NCBI RefSeq assembly: GCF_900156625.1
Contig: NZ_FTOB01000004.1
Span: 372,001 to 436,000 of the forward strand
DNA length: 64,000 bases
Direction of reading: 5' to 3'
From: Zobellia uliginosa
GTDB lineage: Bacteria; Bacteroidota; Bacteroidia; Flavobacteriales; Flavobacteriaceae
A model generated the notes under the pieces. That model was not told the origin of the DNA. It did no database searches and saw only the letters and a program-made list of their open reading frames with translations. Both the position numbers and the translations under genes were made by a program. Of this stretch, positions 45,869 to 55,181 are shown piece by piece. Positions within the stretch are counted from its first letter, which is position 1. Each line of letters starts with the position of its first letter.

Positions 45869-46948
45869 ATGAATCCAGTATTAAAAGCAAAGAATATTCT
45901 CCTAGATCCTTTTTTTGATCTGTCTATCGATTATCTCTGTGTTGCTGGTTATGACGGGTACTTCAAAAGGATTAATCCGGCCTTTGTAAAATTTTTGGGC
46001 TATTCCGAAGACGAGCTGTATTCTAAACCTATCCATAATTTTATTTACGAAGAAGACCGCAATCTGACGGCCTTGCAAAGGGAGGGTCTGGTCAAGAATA
46101 GGCCTTTGGTGAATTTTGAAAATCGCTATGTCTGTAAATCGGGCGAACTGGTATGGCTTCACTGGACTTCCATTCCTTTAAAAGAGGAGCAATTGGTGTA
46201 CGCAATCGCTAAAGATATAACCCATAAAAAGAATATGGAATCGGAGCGGATCTCTCACGTGGCCCGTCTTTCGAAAATGAATCAACAACTCAAGCGCTTG
46301 AACTATACTACTTCACATGATCTAAGGTCGCCGGTAAACAACTTGCTCAGCCTTGTGGATATGATCGATTGTAAGAGTGGTAAAGAGGAAGAGAATCGAC
46401 GGATTTTAGACTATATTAAACAATCGGCCCTAGGCTTGAAAAGTTCGCTGAATTCCTATGTTGACGCCTTGAAGGAAAATGAGTCGGAAACGGTTGGCTT
46501 AGTGAAAGTATGTCTTCGTGAAGTTTTTGAAAAGGTTCAGAAATCTATCAGTTCCTTGATCAAGAATTCAAACGCGAAATTTTGTGTCGATTTTTCCGGC
46601 ATGGAGAGCGTATATTTCAATATGGCCTATATGGAAAGTATTTTTCTGAACCTGATCACCAACTCCATCAAATATATGAGGCCCGATGTTTCCCCTGAAA
46701 TAAAGATCATTTCCTTTCAAGAGAAGGGGGAAGGTATTTTAACCTTCTCCGATAACGGTCTTGGATTTGATATGGATAAAGTTGGGGGCTTGATCTTTAG
46801 CTTAAACCAAAGGTTTCATGATACCAAAGACAGCAAGGGGGTAGGTCTGTTTTTAGTGCATAGCCATGTAACAAGTCTTGGGGGTACTATCGATGTTGAC
46901 AGTAAGGTAAACGAAGGAACCACTTTTACGATCAAGTTCAAATCTTGA
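45869..46948 (+). CDS. Cytoplasmic PAS-domain histidine kinase
   Basis: A 359-residue kinase with no membrane span. A PAS domain (about 15-125: DYLCVAGYDGYFKRINPAF, FLGYSEDELYSKPIHNFI, then a PAC-like AIAKDITHKK) precedes the His box LNYTTSHDLRSPVNNLLSLV and an HATPase domain with NLITNSIKYMRP and DNGLGFDMDK. The signal and the partner regulator are unknown; no regulator gene is adjacent, so it is an orphan. Confidence 0.87.
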   Translation: MNPVLKAKNILLDPFFDLSIDYLCVAGYDGYFKRINPAFVKFLGYSEDELYSKPIHNFIYEEDRNLTALQREGLVKNRPLVNFENRYVCKSGELVWLHWTSIPLKEEQLVYAIAKDITHKKNMESERISHVARLSKMNQQLKRLNYTTSHDLRSPVNNLLSLVDMIDCKSGKEEENRRILDYIKQSALGLKSSLNSYVDALKENESETVGLVKVCLREVFEKVQKSISSLIKNSNAKFCVDFSGMESVYFNMAYMESIFLNLITNSIKYMRPDVSPEIKIISFQEKGEGILTFSDNGLGFDMDKVGGLIFSLNQRFHDTKDSKGVGLFLVHSHVTSLGGTIDVDSKVNEGTTFTIKFKS

Positions 46949-46971
46949 TGGGGGGCTTTTCCCGAATATGG

Positions 46972-47118
46972 CTAATTGAGTTTCCTTAAGGCCACCTTTC
47001 CCATAATAACGGTATCTCCCGGTTTTATAATTTCTATATCATTACTGTCGTCAACACTGCAACTGCTGAATACGATGATCGTGGTGAGTATGAATAATAG
47101 GCTTGCTAATTTTTTCAT
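46972..47118 (-). CDS. Small lipoprotein, 48 residues
   Basis: A short ORF that starts ATG, MKKLASLLFI, with a typical signal peptide and lipobox FSSC (Cys20), then an acidic SVDDSNDIEI stretch and the C-terminal KVALRKLN. The mature peptide is only 29 residues. Between the PAS kinase and the MFS gene, it is convergent with the former. Function unknown; the intact lipobox argues that it is a real gene. Confidence 0.6.
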   Translation of the reverse strand: MKKLASLLFILTTIIVFSSCSVDDSNDIEIIKPGDTVIMGKVALRKLN

Positions 47119-47230
47119 AGATCGGATAACTTAAATGTAATTGAGGTTATATAACGTTTAAAACTTCGTTTTCCGTATAGGATTTCTGTAATCTTTATCG
47201 ATTCTGGCCCGTGCAATGGGGCAAAACCGT

Positions 47231-47238
47231 TACTTTTG
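47231..47238 (+). promoter_or_regulatory. Predicted -7 box (TACTTTTG) of the MFS gene
   Basis: An exact TAnnTTTG match 18 bases before the ATG at 47257. The in-frame TTG at 47236 lies within the box, which supports the later start. Confidence 0.5.
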
Positions 47239-47256
47239 CCCTTTTTCGTTTCGCCC

Positions 47257-48558
47257 ATGCCCAAAAACTATTTTTCCTTTATCGATCCCGCTAAAAGCCC
47301 TATTTTCTATGGCTATGTTATTTTGGTTATCGGTACGATCGGTATTTATTTTAGTATACCGGGGCAAACCATAGGAGTGTCGGTGTTTACCGATCCGGTA
47401 AAGGATGCACTCGGGTTGAGCAGAAATCAATTTAGCAATGCCTATATGATCGGAACCATTTGTAGTTCGTTGGTCATTGGCCGTGCCGGTGTTTGGTTCG
47501 ATCGCTACGGGGCGCGTTATGTGGCTTTCTTTGCCGCCCTGACACTTTCCGGCGCACTTATGTTGTGTTCGTGGTCGGTACACATGAGCGAATTCATGAA
47601 GCACCTTTTGAAGCTCGATACCTGGCTTATACCCTTTGTATTGATGGCCTTGCTGTTCTTTGTGCTGAGGTTTTCGGGGCAAGGGGTACTCACTATGGCA
47701 TCAAGAAACCTGATTATGATATGGTTCGATAAAAACCGTGGAAAGGTCAATGCCATTAGTAGTGTGGCTATTTCCTTCGGTTTTTCTTCTTCCCCTCTTT
47801 GGGTAAATGCTTTAATAGAGGGGTATAGCTGGCAAATTACATGGCAGATATTGGCGGCGGCCTTACTGATCTTCGGTATTTTGATTTTAATATTCTATAA
47901 GAACCGGCCCGAAGAGCACGGTCTGTTGCCCGATGGGGAGCCTAAGAAAACGGAAAGCGACCCTGGGTACGTACCCCTAGCGAAACAATACACCGCCAAA
48001 GAGGCCCAGCGCACAAGGGCATTTTGGATGTATGCCTTGATATTGGCCTTTAACAGCTTTTTTATAACGGGACTCACCTTTCACGTAGTATCGGTATTTG
48101 CTAGCGAAGGTTTTCCTAAAGACGAGGCAATCTCCATTTTTCTTCCCGCCTCGGTAGTGGCCGTAACGGTATCCTTGATTTTTAATTTCTTGAGTGATTA
48201 CCTTCACCTCAAATTGTATTTGTATTTGATGATCTTGGGCGGAATTATGGCTTCGGTCGGATTTTTGTTTCTGTCCTCTGTCGTAGGTATTCCCCTATTG
48301 ATAGGTGGATTTGGTGTTTTAGGGGGCTTCTTTGCCGTCTTGAATGCCATCGTTTGGCCAAGGTTCTACGGGCGTACCCATTTAGGGGCCATAACAGGCA
48401 AGGTTATGTCGTTCTTGATTTTGGCCAGTGCATTGGCCCCGTCCATTTTTAGTTTGTGCTTCTCGACTTTTGACACCTATCGGCCCTTGGGGTATTTAGG
48501 TCTGGCCTTTTTAGTTTTTCTGGCCTTGGCGTCGGTAAAGGCCAATAACCCACAATAA
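47257..48558 (+). CDS. MFS transporter (oxalate/formate or NarK-like group)
   Basis: A 433-residue carrier with twelve predicted spans. The start region YFSFIDPAKSPIFYGYVILVIG, the RFSGQGVLTMASRNLIMIWF segment and RPEEHGLLPDG in the central loop fit MFS proteins related to the oxalate:formate antiporter or monocarboxylate group; the substrate cannot be set. It precedes a carbohydrate-type gene group by 233 bases. The ATG at 47257 is preferred over the TTG at 47236. Confidence 0.85.
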   Translation: MPKNYFSFIDPAKSPIFYGYVILVIGTIGIYFSIPGQTIGVSVFTDPVKDALGLSRNQFSNAYMIGTICSSLVIGRAGVWFDRYGARYVAFFAALTLSGALMLCSWSVHMSEFMKHLLKLDTWLIPFVLMALLFFVLRFSGQGVLTMASRNLIMIWFDKNRGKVNAISSVAISFGFSSSPLWVNALIEGYSWQITWQILAAALLIFGILILIFYKNRPEEHGLLPDGEPKKTESDPGYVPLAKQYTAKEAQRTRAFWMYALILAFNSFFITGLTFHVVSVFASEGFPKDEAISIFLPASVVAVTVSLIFNFLSDYLHLKLYLYLMILGGIMASVGFLFLSSVVGIPLLIGGFGVLGGFFAVLNAIVWPRFYGRTHLGAITGKVMSFLILASALAPSIFSLCFSTFDTYRPLGYLGLAFLVFLALASVKANNPQ

Positions 48559-48662
48559 AGAATCTTTTTTTACCAGGCTTATTACTTACATTTTTCTTTG
48601 TTTTTCATTTAAAAAATTAAGAAAAAACATACATGGTTATTAAAAGTTAGCATATTTATGTG

Positions 48663-48692
48663 TTGACTTGGCCTTATCGGGGCATATATTTT
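48663..48692 (+). promoter_or_regulatory. Predicted promoter of the DUF1080/oxidoreductase module
   Basis: TTG (48663-48665), a 19-base spacer and TATATTTT (48685-48692), close to the Bacteroidota consensus, about 100 bases before the DUF1080 ATG. Confidence 0.4.
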
Positions 48693-48791
48693 GATTCTTG
48701 GGGTAATGTTGCTAGATTTAGAAGTTGTACAGGGCTTGCCATGCTTGTGGCAATACCGGCGTGCCAAACCAAATACTAAACAACCCATTGA

Positions 48792-49550
48792 ATGAAGAAA
48801 ATTGCCTTGGTGCTATCTCTTGCGGTAGCCATTGTTTCATGTAAAGGTGAAACAAAAAAAGAAGAAGCGGCCGTTGAGACGGCTAAGACGGAAACTAAGC
48901 CCGAAATTGATGAATGGATCTATCTTTTTGATGGGACAACTACCGAAGGATGGAGGGCATACAATGGTGATGACCTACCCCCACAATGGGTTATCAAAGA
49001 TGGGGCTTTGACTTTTGATACGGAGAAAAGAACCGAAGCCAACCGTAAAGGAGGGAAGGATATTATTTATGCCGCCCAAGAGTTTGACAATTTTGAACTG
49101 AGTTGGGAATGGAAAATTCCCGAGGGTGGAAATAGCGGATTGTTGTACCATATCCAAGAAGGTGATTGGAGTATTCCCGAGGTTTCACCCGAATACCAGA
49201 TGTTGGACGACCTGAAGTGGGAAGAGATCAATAATGCCAAGTTGGAAGAATGGCAAAAAACAGGGGCGGATTATGCCATGCACTTGCCCGATAAAGGTCA
49301 AAAAATAGTGAAGCCTGCGGGGGAATGGAATACCTCCCGTATCATCTTTACCCCAGAAAATGTAGAGCATTGGCTCAACGGTAAAAAATTACTGTCCTTC
49401 GTGCCTTGGTCGAAAGATTGGGAAGAGCGAAAAAGTAAAGGGAAATGGAAAAATTCCCCAAAATACGGTTCTTTTAAAAAGGGATATATCGGTTTTCAAG
49501 ATCACGATAGTCCACTCTGGCTTAAGAACGTTAAGATCAGGCCCCTATAA
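48792..49550 (+). CDS. DUF1080 (3-keto-disaccharide hydrolase fold) lipoprotein
   Basis: A 252-residue lipoprotein (lipobox IVSC). After an Lys/Glu-rich spacer the DUF1080 beta-sandwich runs from WIYLFDGTTTEGWRAYNGD to the end, with WEWKIPEGGNSGLLYHIQEG and NVEHWLNGKKLL. DUF1080 proteins include lyases/hydrolases that split 3-keto glycosides formed by Gfo/Idh/MocA dehydrogenases. The next gene is such an oxidoreductase, 43 bases downstream, which supports this type of role. Confidence 0.85.
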   Translation: MKKIALVLSLAVAIVSCKGETKKEEAAVETAKTETKPEIDEWIYLFDGTTTEGWRAYNGDDLPPQWVIKDGALTFDTEKRTEANRKGGKDIIYAAQEFDNFELSWEWKIPEGGNSGLLYHIQEGDWSIPEVSPEYQMLDDLKWEEINNAKLEEWQKTGADYAMHLPDKGQKIVKPAGEWNTSRIIFTPENVEHWLNGKKLLSFVPWSKDWEERKSKGKWKNSPKYGSFKKGYIGFQDHDSPLWLKNVKIRPL

Positions 49551-49593
49551 TTAGGAACATAGAACAACCTCCAATAATCCAAACTACAAAAAA

Positions 49594-50925
49594 ATGAATA
49601 AAAGGGAATTTTTAAAGAATGCCGCTACCTTGTCTACAATTACCCTGTTACCGTCAGGGGCCATGGCTTTTTCTAAATCAAAAAAGAAGCGCTTGCGTAC
49701 GGCACACATCGGTGTCGGCAATATGGGCGGTGAAGATTTAAAGGCGATTTCCTCGCATGCTGCAGTAGATGTTGTGGCCTTATGTGATGTCGATTCCGAC
49801 CTTTTGGCCAAGGCCAAGGCATTGCATCCCGATGCCAAAACCTATACCGATTATAGGGTGATGTTAAAGGAGATGAAGAAAAAAATCGATGCCGTGGTAG
49901 TCTCTACGCCAGACCATACCCATGCCCCGGCTTCTATGATGGCCATGGAAATGGATAAGCCTGTATATTGTCAAAAGCCTTTGACGCATCACGTGACCGA
50001 AGCAAGGGCCATGAAAAAATTGGCCAAAGAGAAAAATTTGGTTACCCAAATGGGAATTCAGGTACACTCTTTTTACGACTATAAGTTGGCGACCTTGATG
50101 ATTCAGTCGGGCATTATCGGGAAAGTACACACCGTAAGGGCCTGGTCACCTAAAAACTGGGGGTATGACGGACCATTGCCAGAAGGGCAGGATCCCGTTC
50201 CGGCCAATTTAGATTGGAACCTTTGGTTGGGCACTTCATCCGAAAGACCATATAAAAAAGGCGTTTACCATCCTGGAAACTGGAGAAAATTGGTTGATTA
50301 CGGTTGTGGTACCCTAGGTGATATGGGAGTTCATATTTTTGATACGCCTTACAATGCCTTGGAATTGGATGTGCCAAGAACGATTACCACCAATTGTAGA
50401 AAACCCAATGGTTTTGGCTATCCGGAACAGAATATGGTAACCTATGAGTTTCCAGGTACTAAATATACGGCAGACACGCTGAAGTGGGTGTGGTATGACG
50501 GAGAGGGGGCCGATAAACAACGTGAAGATTTGATGCTTCCCGGTGGTGAGAAGCTCCATGATCAAGGAGCAATGTTCATAGGGAAAAAAGGAAGGTTGTA
50601 TTTGCCGCATTTTCAAATGCTTCCCAAGGTCATCGTAGATGGGGAGTATCAAGAAATAGATGTTGAAAAATTCAATTTAGGGGAACCGGTTCGCGATTAT
50701 GAAAGCGAAGGGAAGAAGCACTACCATCAGTTTGTCGATGCCTGTTTGGGTACCGCTGAAACCAGTGCCCCGTTTTCTTATGCATCGCGTTTGACGGAGA
50801 CCATATTGTTGGGCGTAATTGCAGGCCGTTTTCCGAACAAGACCCTTCATTGGGACGCAAAATCGGCCAGATTTGCCGAAGAGGAAGCCAATCAATTTTT
50901 AGATTCACCTTATAGGGAATTTTAA
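49594..50925 (+). CDS. Gfo/Idh/MocA-family oxidoreductase with Tat-like leader
   Basis: A 443-residue NAD(P)-dependent oxidoreductase. The N-terminus NKREFLKNAATLS resembles a twin-arginine leader but has Lys-Arg in place of Arg-Arg. The Rossmann part has HIGVGNMGGEDLKA and VVSTPDHTHAP, the catalytic Lys is in YCQKPLTHHVTEAR, and GDMGVHIFDTPYNALELD supplies the substrate-side His. Such secreted members often oxidise sugars at C3. It is operonic with the DUF1080 gene and the esterase that starts 9 bases later. Confidence 0.88.
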   Translation: MNKREFLKNAATLSTITLLPSGAMAFSKSKKKRLRTAHIGVGNMGGEDLKAISSHAAVDVVALCDVDSDLLAKAKALHPDAKTYTDYRVMLKEMKKKIDAVVVSTPDHTHAPASMMAMEMDKPVYCQKPLTHHVTEARAMKKLAKEKNLVTQMGIQVHSFYDYKLATLMIQSGIIGKVHTVRAWSPKNWGYDGPLPEGQDPVPANLDWNLWLGTSSERPYKKGVYHPGNWRKLVDYGCGTLGDMGVHIFDTPYNALELDVPRTITTNCRKPNGFGYPEQNMVTYEFPGTKYTADTLKWVWYDGEGADKQREDLMLPGGEKLHDQGAMFIGKKGRLYLPHFQMLPKVIVDGEYQEIDVEKFNLGEPVRDYESEGKKHYHQFVDACLGTAETSAPFSYASRLTETILLGVIAGRFPNKTLHWDAKSARFAEEEANQFLDSPYREF

Positions 50926-50934
50926 TAAATACCG

Positions 50935-51798
50935 ATGATACAAAAACTCGCTTGTACCGTATTGACCTGCCTTTTTATGTCTTTTTCCGCCCTTTCACAG
51001 ACGGGAAAGGTCTATGATGAATTGACAATGAAGAGTGAAATATTAAAGGGGGAACGCAAGTATGCGGTTTATCTGCCCCCTGATTATGATACTTCACAAC
51101 GGTCGTATCCCGTGCTCTATTTATTGCACGGTGCCGGTGATGATCAAACCGGCTGGGTGCAGTTCGGGGAAGTATTGCGTATTACCGACGAGGCTATCAA
51201 AAACGGTACGGCAACGCCTATGGTCATTATCATGCCCGATGCCGAACAAGGCAAAAGGGGCTATTTTAACCAAGGCGACGATTGGCGGTATGAGGATTTC
51301 TTTTTTGAGGAATTCATGCCCTATGTAGAGAAGCAATACCGGATTAAATCCACTAAGAGATATCGGGCTATAGCCGGACTTTCCATGGGGGGAGGAGGTT
51401 CTTTTATGTATGCCTTACATCATCCGGAACTATTTTCATCGGCCTGTCCCTTGAGTGCTTATGTGGGACCATTGACCATTGCCGACCTTAAGGAACGCTT
51501 GAAGAAAAGTGATGTCAAATTCAGCGAATCGGAAATCAAGGCCTATTTCAAAAGACATAATGCTTTGGAATTGCTGAAGACCGTTCCTGTTGAAGATGTG
51601 AAGTCCGTACGTTGGTATATCGATTGTGGGGACGATGATTTTCTCTTTGAAGGAAACAGTTTGGTACATATTGCTATGACCAAGAAAAAGATTCCACATG
51701 AGTATAGGGTGCGTGACGGTAGACATAGTTGGACGTATTGGAGGGCATCCCTACCCAAGGTCTTGGAGTTCGTATCCGATGCTTTTCATCAACATTAA
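50935..51798 (+). CDS. Secreted esterase D-like alpha/beta hydrolase
   Basis: A 287-residue protein with a signal peptide (cleavage near ALSQ) and an esterase D/CE1-like fold: YPVLYLLHGAGDDQTGWVQF, nucleophile Ser in AGLSMGGGGSFMYAL, Asp in the IDCGDDDFLFEG region and His in GRHSWTYWRASL. Members cleave acyl or feruloyl groups from polysaccharides. It follows the oxidoreductase by 9 bases, so it belongs to the same transcript. Confidence 0.87.
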   Translation: MIQKLACTVLTCLFMSFSALSQTGKVYDELTMKSEILKGERKYAVYLPPDYDTSQRSYPVLYLLHGAGDDQTGWVQFGEVLRITDEAIKNGTATPMVIIMPDAEQGKRGYFNQGDDWRYEDFFFEEFMPYVEKQYRIKSTKRYRAIAGLSMGGGGSFMYALHHPELFSSACPLSAYVGPLTIADLKERLKKSDVKFSESEIKAYFKRHNALELLKTVPVEDVKSVRWYIDCGDDDFLFEGNSLVHIAMTKKKIPHEYRVRDGRHSWTYWRASLPKVLEFVSDAFHQH

Positions 51799-51855
51799 AG
51801 ACCAATAGTACTGTTCTTTATTTTTTTGAAGGGCAATAATCCATTATAGAGCAGT

Positions 51856-52827
51856 ATGAAATATAGAAGATTTGGAAGAACCGACTGGCAAGTAAGCGAA
51901 GTGGGTTATGGCATGTGGGGTATGGCTGGATGGACGGAGTCCGACGACGCACAATCGGCAAAGTCCTTGGATTTGGCCGTTGAAAACGGAGTGAATTTTT
52001 TCGATACGGCCTGGGGCTACGGCGAAGGACATAGTGAGGAATTGCTGGGAGAGCTCATCAGAAGGCATCCTGGGGCTAAACTATATGCTGCAAGTAAGAT
52101 ACCCCCTAAGAATTTTAATTGGCCGGCAAAGCCCGAGTATAGGTTTGAGGATTCGTATCCGAAGAACCACATTATAGAATATACCGAGAAAACCTTGACC
52201 AATTTGGGCATGGAACGCATTGATTTGATGCAGTTTCATACTTGGGAGGACTCTTGGTCACACCGTGACGAATGGCAACGTGCCATAGAAGATTTGAAAA
52301 AAGCCGGAAAAATTGCGGCTATGGGTATCAGTGTAAACCGCTGGGAACCCGAAAACGGTATCGAGGCCATTAAAACCGGCCTAATAGATGCCGTACAGGT
52401 CATCTACAATATTTTTGACCAGAATCCGGAAGACGTGCTTTTTCCTTTGTGTGAAAAGATGGATGTGGCCGTAATTGCAAGGGTGCCTTTTGACGAGGGT
52501 ACCTTGACCGGTAATCTTACCAAGGAAACTACTTTTCCCGAAGGAGATTGGCGCGGAACGTATTTTGTGCCCGAAAACCTAAATTCAAGTGTGGATCATG
52601 CCGATGCCTTGCGACCCTTGATTCCTGAAGGTATGAATATGGCCGAGATGGCCCTTCGGTTTATTTTGGAGAACAAGACCATAGGTACGACCATACCGGG
52701 TATGCGAAAAGAACGTAATGTTTTGGCCAATACCGCCACGAGCGATGGTAAAAGACTCCCAAAAGAATTGATGGAAGAATTGCGAAATCACCGTTGGGTA
52801 CGAAAGCCCACCGAATGGTCGCAATAA
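51856..52827 (+). CDS. Aldo/keto reductase
   Basis: A 323-residue cytoplasmic TIM-barrel oxidoreductase using NADPH. The catalytic tetrad is visible as Asp and Tyr in NFFDTAWGYGEGHSEE, Lys in YAASKIPPKNF and His in LMQFHTWEDS, and the cofactor segment is GTTIPGMRKERNV. It ends the + strand module; the 57-base spacing from the esterase gene allows either read-through or its own promoter. Substrate is unknown; reduction of keto-sugar products is an inference. Confidence 0.88.
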   Translation: MKYRRFGRTDWQVSEVGYGMWGMAGWTESDDAQSAKSLDLAVENGVNFFDTAWGYGEGHSEELLGELIRRHPGAKLYAASKIPPKNFNWPAKPEYRFEDSYPKNHIIEYTEKTLTNLGMERIDLMQFHTWEDSWSHRDEWQRAIEDLKKAGKIAAMGISVNRWEPENGIEAIKTGLIDAVQVIYNIFDQNPEDVLFPLCEKMDVAVIARVPFDEGTLTGNLTKETTFPEGDWRGTYFVPENLNSSVDHADALRPLIPEGMNMAEMALRFILENKTIGTTIPGMRKERNVLANTATSDGKRLPKELMEELRNHRWVRKPTEWSQ

Positions 52828-52839
52828 GGAATAGTAACC

Positions 52840-52874
52840 CAAGTCGCCCTGGGCCCAGGGCGACTTGTTTTTTA
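52840..52874 (+). terminator. Terminator made of a perfect 28-base palindrome
   Basis: CAAGTCGCCCTGGG with CCCAGGGCGACTTG (52840-52867), a stem with no free loop, followed by seven T. It lies between convergent genes but has a T tract only on the + side. Confidence 0.85.
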
Positions 52875-52888
52875 CGGGAAGAGTTTTG

Positions 52889-53314
52889 TTATTTGGCGAA
52901 CAACTGCCCCATATCTTTAAAAGCCTTAAACTCCAAGGCATTTCCTGCAGGGTCTAAAAAGAACATCGTAGCCTGTTCCCCGGTCTGGCCTTTGAACCGT
53001 ACATAAGGTTCTATTACAAACTCTACGCCTTTTGCGGTAAGTTCTTCGGCAAAGGATTCAAATACTTCCCATGGCAAAACCACCCCATAATGTGGTACTG
53101 GAACATTTTTGCCATCTACCGGATTGCTGTGTAAGGCTTCGGTTTCGGTTTTGGGCTTATAGTGAATGACCAATTGGTGTCCGAACAGGTTAAAGTCGAC
53201 CCAATGGTCGCTGCTTCGTCCTTCCTCACAGTTGAGTACTTCCTTGTAAAAGCTTCGGCATTCATCTAGATTATGGACCGGTATGGCAATATGAAAAGGG
53301 GTTAGGGCTTGCAT
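52889..53314 (-). CDS. VOC-superfamily (glyoxalase/dioxygenase-like) protein
   Basis: A 141-residue protein with the paired beta-alpha-beta-beta-beta units of the vicinal-oxygen-chelate fold. It starts [20 protein letters not shown] and has [20 protein letters not shown] and [15 protein letters not shown], then [13 protein letters not shown] at the end with the metal Glu. The activity cannot be assigned. It lies 11 bases downstream of the alpha/beta hydrolase gene on the same strand. Confidence 0.83.
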   Translation of the reverse strand: MQALTPFHIAIPVHNLDECRSFYKEVLNCEEGRSSDHWVDFNLFGHQLVIHYKPKTETEALHSNPVDGKNVPVPHYGVVLPWEVFESFAEELTAKGVEFVIEPYVRFKGQTGEQATMFFLDPAGNALEFKAFKDMGQLFAK

Positions 53315-53325
53315 AGATGTCTATT

Positions 53326-54165
53326 TTAGTTTTTTAAAAAATCTACAATCTGATCGTTTACATGTTCTTGGTGCATAGAATGGCCAAGGCCCTTGGTCCG
53401 GATAAAGCTACTGCCTTTCCATTGGGCGTGTACGGCCTCCGAGGCGTGAAAGGGGGCCAGTTTATCAAGTTCATCGTGTAGTAGGAGTCCTTTTTTGGTA
53501 TTTTTTTTCGCAAAGCGCGACGATGAGAATTCGTTTACGGTAAAGCCGAAACGATCAAGGACAAAAGCTTCCAGCGCCTTTCTGACTTTGTCGTTGAAGT
53601 TGAGCAGCTTTTGATAGTGGTCCATTATTTCATAGAACTCGGAAGGCGACCCAATGGTCACCATTTTTTCGACATGTGCATTTTGATGGTGAAACTCATT
53701 GTACATCAGGGTCATTCCCCCCATAGAATGGCCTATAAGGTACTTGGGGTCATACTTTTCGATCATGGCTTGAACACCGTCGGAATACAGGGGGAGGTTT
53801 AAGTACTGTCCTGAGGAATATCCATGTGCCGGAGCATCGAAAGCTACGATGTTATAGTCGGCTTCACGGAGTTTGGCGATGAGGTTGCGCCAGCGAAAGG
53901 TATTGCTTTCCCATCCATGGACCAAAAGTACGGTCTCTTTGTTGCCGGGCCAAGCATAGGTCTGCAAGGTGTGGCCTTGAACGTTTATGGTTCCGTTTTT
54001 CGCTTGGTCTAGGTATTCTTTTTGATTGGGGAGGACCCTTCCTTTTCGAACCGTACAGAAAACATAAAACGCTTTCTCCGCAGCCTTTTTTGGGGATACT
54101 CTGGCCAGCAAATTAAAATAGCGCCCGTAGACCTTGGGGAGCATTTTGTTCAGGTTTTTACGCAT
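53326..54165 (-). CDS. Alpha/beta-hydrolase fold protein
   Basis: A 279-residue hydrolase without signal peptide. The catalytic triad is seen as Ser in IGHSMGGMTLMY, Asp in LLHDELDKLAPF and His in GLGHSMHQEHVND, and the oxyanion region is LLVHGWESNTFRW. The family includes many lipases and esterases; substrate unknown. It is sandwiched between yitT-like (12 bases upstream) and VOC genes on the same strand. Confidence 0.83.
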   Translation of the reverse strand: MRKNLNKMLPKVYGRYFNLLARVSPKKAAEKAFYVFCTVRKGRVLPNQKEYLDQAKNGTINVQGHTLQTYAWPGNKETVLLVHGWESNTFRWRNLIAKLREADYNIVAFDAPAHGYSSGQYLNLPLYSDGVQAMIEKYDPKYLIGHSMGGMTLMYNEFHHQNAHVEKMVTIGSPSEFYEIMDHYQKLLNFNDKVRKALEAFVLDRFGFTVNEFSSSRFAKKNTKKGLLLHDELDKLAPFHASEAVHAQWKGSSFIRTKGLGHSMHQEHVNDQIVDFLKN

Positions 54166-54177
54166 AGATTTTTTGGT

Positions 54178-55143
54178 CTATTTTAAGGGCTTCTTTTTGA
54201 TCATTCCGCCTTTTATATCTTTTATAACGCCCATGACGATAAAGGCGTTTTTGTCTATTTTGTCTATTTCGGTGCTTAGCCTGGCCAGTTCGAGTCGGGT
54301 CATTACGGTATAGATAATTTCGGTAGTAATACGTGCCGTGCCATCTTTGGCGTATCCGCCTTTTCCACTATACACGGTACAGGCCCGTCCCATTTTTTCG
54401 GTGAGCATCACCCGTATTTCTTCATTTTTCGGGGAAATAATGGTTACGCCAATGTATTCTTCCACGCCATCGACCACATAGTTCACGGTCTTGGCCGCCG
54501 CCAAATAGGTGAGGATGGCGTAAAGTGCCGTTTCTATACTCAATAGGTAAGCTCCTGCCGAAAAAATCAGAATGTTTATAAGCAAAAGTATGTCGCCTAT
54601 GGTCATATGCCATTTTCGGCTGAGGTAGATTGCCAATACCTCGGTACCATCGATAACGCTTCCGCCACGCATGGCCATTCCTATACCTAGGCCCAAGAAA
54701 AAACCACCGAAAACGGCTATAAGAAGCTTGTCGCTTGTTATTATTGGATAGGGAACAAAATGAACGACAATGGCCAAGGCCAAAATGGAAAAAATACTTC
54801 TGATCGCGAACTTCCTGCTTATGGTCTTGGCCCCTAGCAGTATAAAGGGAAGGTTCACCAATAATAGTAAAATTCCCAGTGATATGTTCGATTTTACCTG
54901 TATCAATAACGATACGCCCGTAGCCCCGCCGTCTATAAAGTTATTGGGCAGTAAGAAGCCTTTTAGGCCAAACCCTGCCGCGCCAACGCCAATGGCGATG
55001 AACAAGATTTCCTTTAGGGCGTGTATTAACTCCACATGGCCCAAGCGTATTTCTTTGACCAATTGGCGCTTGGCCACGTTTTTCTCGCTCTTTAGTTTGT
55101 TTTTGGCGCGTTGTACCAGTATGTATTGTAAGATCGTGTTCAT
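54178..55143 (-). CDS. YitT-family membrane protein (DUF161 plus DUF2179)
   Basis: A 321-residue inner-membrane protein. About five to six spans carry the DUF161 module (GVGAAGFGLKGFLLPNNFIDGGATGVSLL, shown here in pieces, and GIGMAMRGGSVIDGTEVLAIYL), and the cytoplasmic C-terminal DUF2179 domain begins near residue 225 with EEYIGVTIISPKNEEIRV. The family role is not settled. It is the first of three tightly spaced - strand genes. Confidence 0.87.
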   Translation of the reverse strand: MNTILQYILVQRAKNKLKSEKNVAKRQLVKEIRLGHVELIHALKEILFIAIGVGAAGFGLKGFLLPNNFIDGGATGVSLLIQVKSNISLGILLLLVNLPFILLGAKTISRKFAIRSIFSILALAIVVHFVPYPIITSDKLLIAVFGGFFLGLGIGMAMRGGSVIDGTEVLAIYLSRKWHMTIGDILLLINILIFSAGAYLLSIETALYAILTYLAAAKTVNYVVDGVEEYIGVTIISPKNEEIRVMLTEKMGRACTVYSGKGGYAKDGTARITTEIIYTVMTRLELARLSTEIDKIDKNAFIVMGVIKDIKGGMIKKKPLK

Positions 55144-55181
55144 GGTACGTTATGTTTAAACTAAAGGCAGGAGCAAAAGGG

